DNA from: Halorhodospira sp.
GTDB taxonomy: Bacteria > Pseudomonadota > Gammaproteobacteria > Nitrococcales > Halorhodospiraceae
Reading direction: 5' to 3'
DNA length: 6,750 bases
Assembly (NCBI GenBank): GCA_007127935.1
Contig: SKYL01000090.1
Span: 1 to 6,750 of the forward strand
Each line of letters opens with the position of its first letter. Within the stretch, counting starts at the first letter, position 1. The translations under genes were made by a program, and so were the position numbers. Under the pieces are notes generated by a model that was not told the origin of the DNA, made no database searches, and saw only the letters and a list, made by a program, of their open reading frames with translations. Positions 6,438 to 6,750 of this stretch are shown in pieces.

Positions 6438-6750
6438 TTCGGCGGTGGCTGCTTACGGGGCTGGCGCTGCTGGCCGGGTTGTCGGTGGCCGTGGAGGCCG
6501 CCGCCTTCGATCCGTTCGTCGTGCAGGAGATCCGCGTCGAGGGCGTACAGCGGATCGCCGAAGGCACGGTCTTCAGTTATCTGCCCGTGGAACCGGGGGA
6601 TCGGGTCGGTCCCCGGGAGGCGCGGGCGGCGATCCGCGAACTCTATCTCACCGGGTTTTTCCGCGACGTCGAGTTGCAGCGTGATGACGCCACCTTGGTG
6701 GTGGTGGTGCGGGAGCGCCCCTCCATCGCCCGGCTCGAGTTTTTCGGCAA
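6431..6750 (+). CDS. bamA: Outer membrane assembly factor BamA, 5' part
   Basis: BamA is the Omp85-family beta barrel with periplasmic POTRA domains that folds and inserts outer-membrane proteins as the core of the BAM complex. Only the first 106 residues are in the window; the frame is open at the right edge, ending within a codon. Residues 1-25 form a signal peptide: Arg4-Arg5, a hydrophobic core from Trp6 to about Val21, and an EAAA end with probable cleavage before Phe26. POTRA1 follows at about 28-95, with VVQEIRVEGVQRI, then LPVEPGD, IRELYLTGFFRDV and VVVRERP, all close to known BamA sequences. POTRA2 begins with SIARLEFFG. No ATG exists in this frame between the rseP stop and the mature protein, so the start is GTG 6431 (preferred for binding-site spacing) or TTG 6434. 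The position after rseP is the usual one for bamA. Confidence 0.93.
   Translation, partial: MLIRRWLLTGLALLAGLSVAVEAAAFDPFVVQEIRVEGVQRIAEGTVFSYLPVEPGDRVGPREARAAIRELYLTGFFRDVELQRDDATLVVVVRERPSIARLEFFG

Overview
The window is a stretch of bacterial chromosome, rich in G and C (about two thirds by eye, not counted). It is filled by eight genes on the + strand, with almost no space between them: tsf, pyrH, frr, uppS, cdsA, dxr, rseP and the 5' end of bamA. This is the conserved proteobacterial translation / isoprenoid / envelope cluster. The order frr-uppS-cdsA-dxr-rseP-bamA is the one I know from Pseudomonas and from many beta- and alphaproteobacteria. In E. coli dxr instead lies directly after frr. 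Protein details (EF-Ts N-terminus, the RseP segment after the first helix, the BamA signal peptide and first POTRA domain) favour a high-GC gammaproteobacterium. A lineage such as the Ectothiorhodospiraceae is a guess only, and a betaproteobacterium is not excluded.

Layout: 1-25 holds only the end of the leader before tsf, with its ribosome binding site. tsf (26-904) and pyrH (920-1666) are 15 bp apart. pyrH and frr (1663-2220) overlap by 4 bp. frr and uppS (2234-3007) are 13 bp apart. uppS and cdsA (3000-3827) overlap by 8 bp. cdsA and dxr (3824-5020) overlap by 4 bp. dxr and rseP (5030-6394) are 9 bp apart. rseP and bamA (6431 to beyond the window end) are separated by 36 bp, the longest gap. 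I see no terminator, RNA gene, insertion sequence, CRISPR array or convincing internal promoter. The tight packing suggests one transcript with translational coupling at several junctions.

The genes link in function. EF-Ts and ribosome recycling factor serve translation. PyrH makes UDP, the precursor of the UTP and CTP needed for RNA and for CDP-activated lipids. Dxr commits carbon to the MEP pathway, whose products UppS extends to undecaprenyl diphosphate, the carrier for cell-wall and O-antigen units. CdsA makes CDP-diacylglycerol for phospholipids. RseP carries out the intramembrane cut that releases the envelope-stress sigma factor, and BamA inserts outer-membrane proteins, whose failure triggers that stress response.

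I found no undescribed system here. All eight genes are complete and intact in the window except bamA, which is cut by the window edge. The points worth a second look are local: three genes without a usable ATG start (frr, dxr, bamA), a seven-codon open frame overlapping the bamA start, a distant ribosome binding site before uppS, a short C-terminal tail on PyrH that doubles as the frr binding site, and a Val in the Dxr nucleotide-binding loop.
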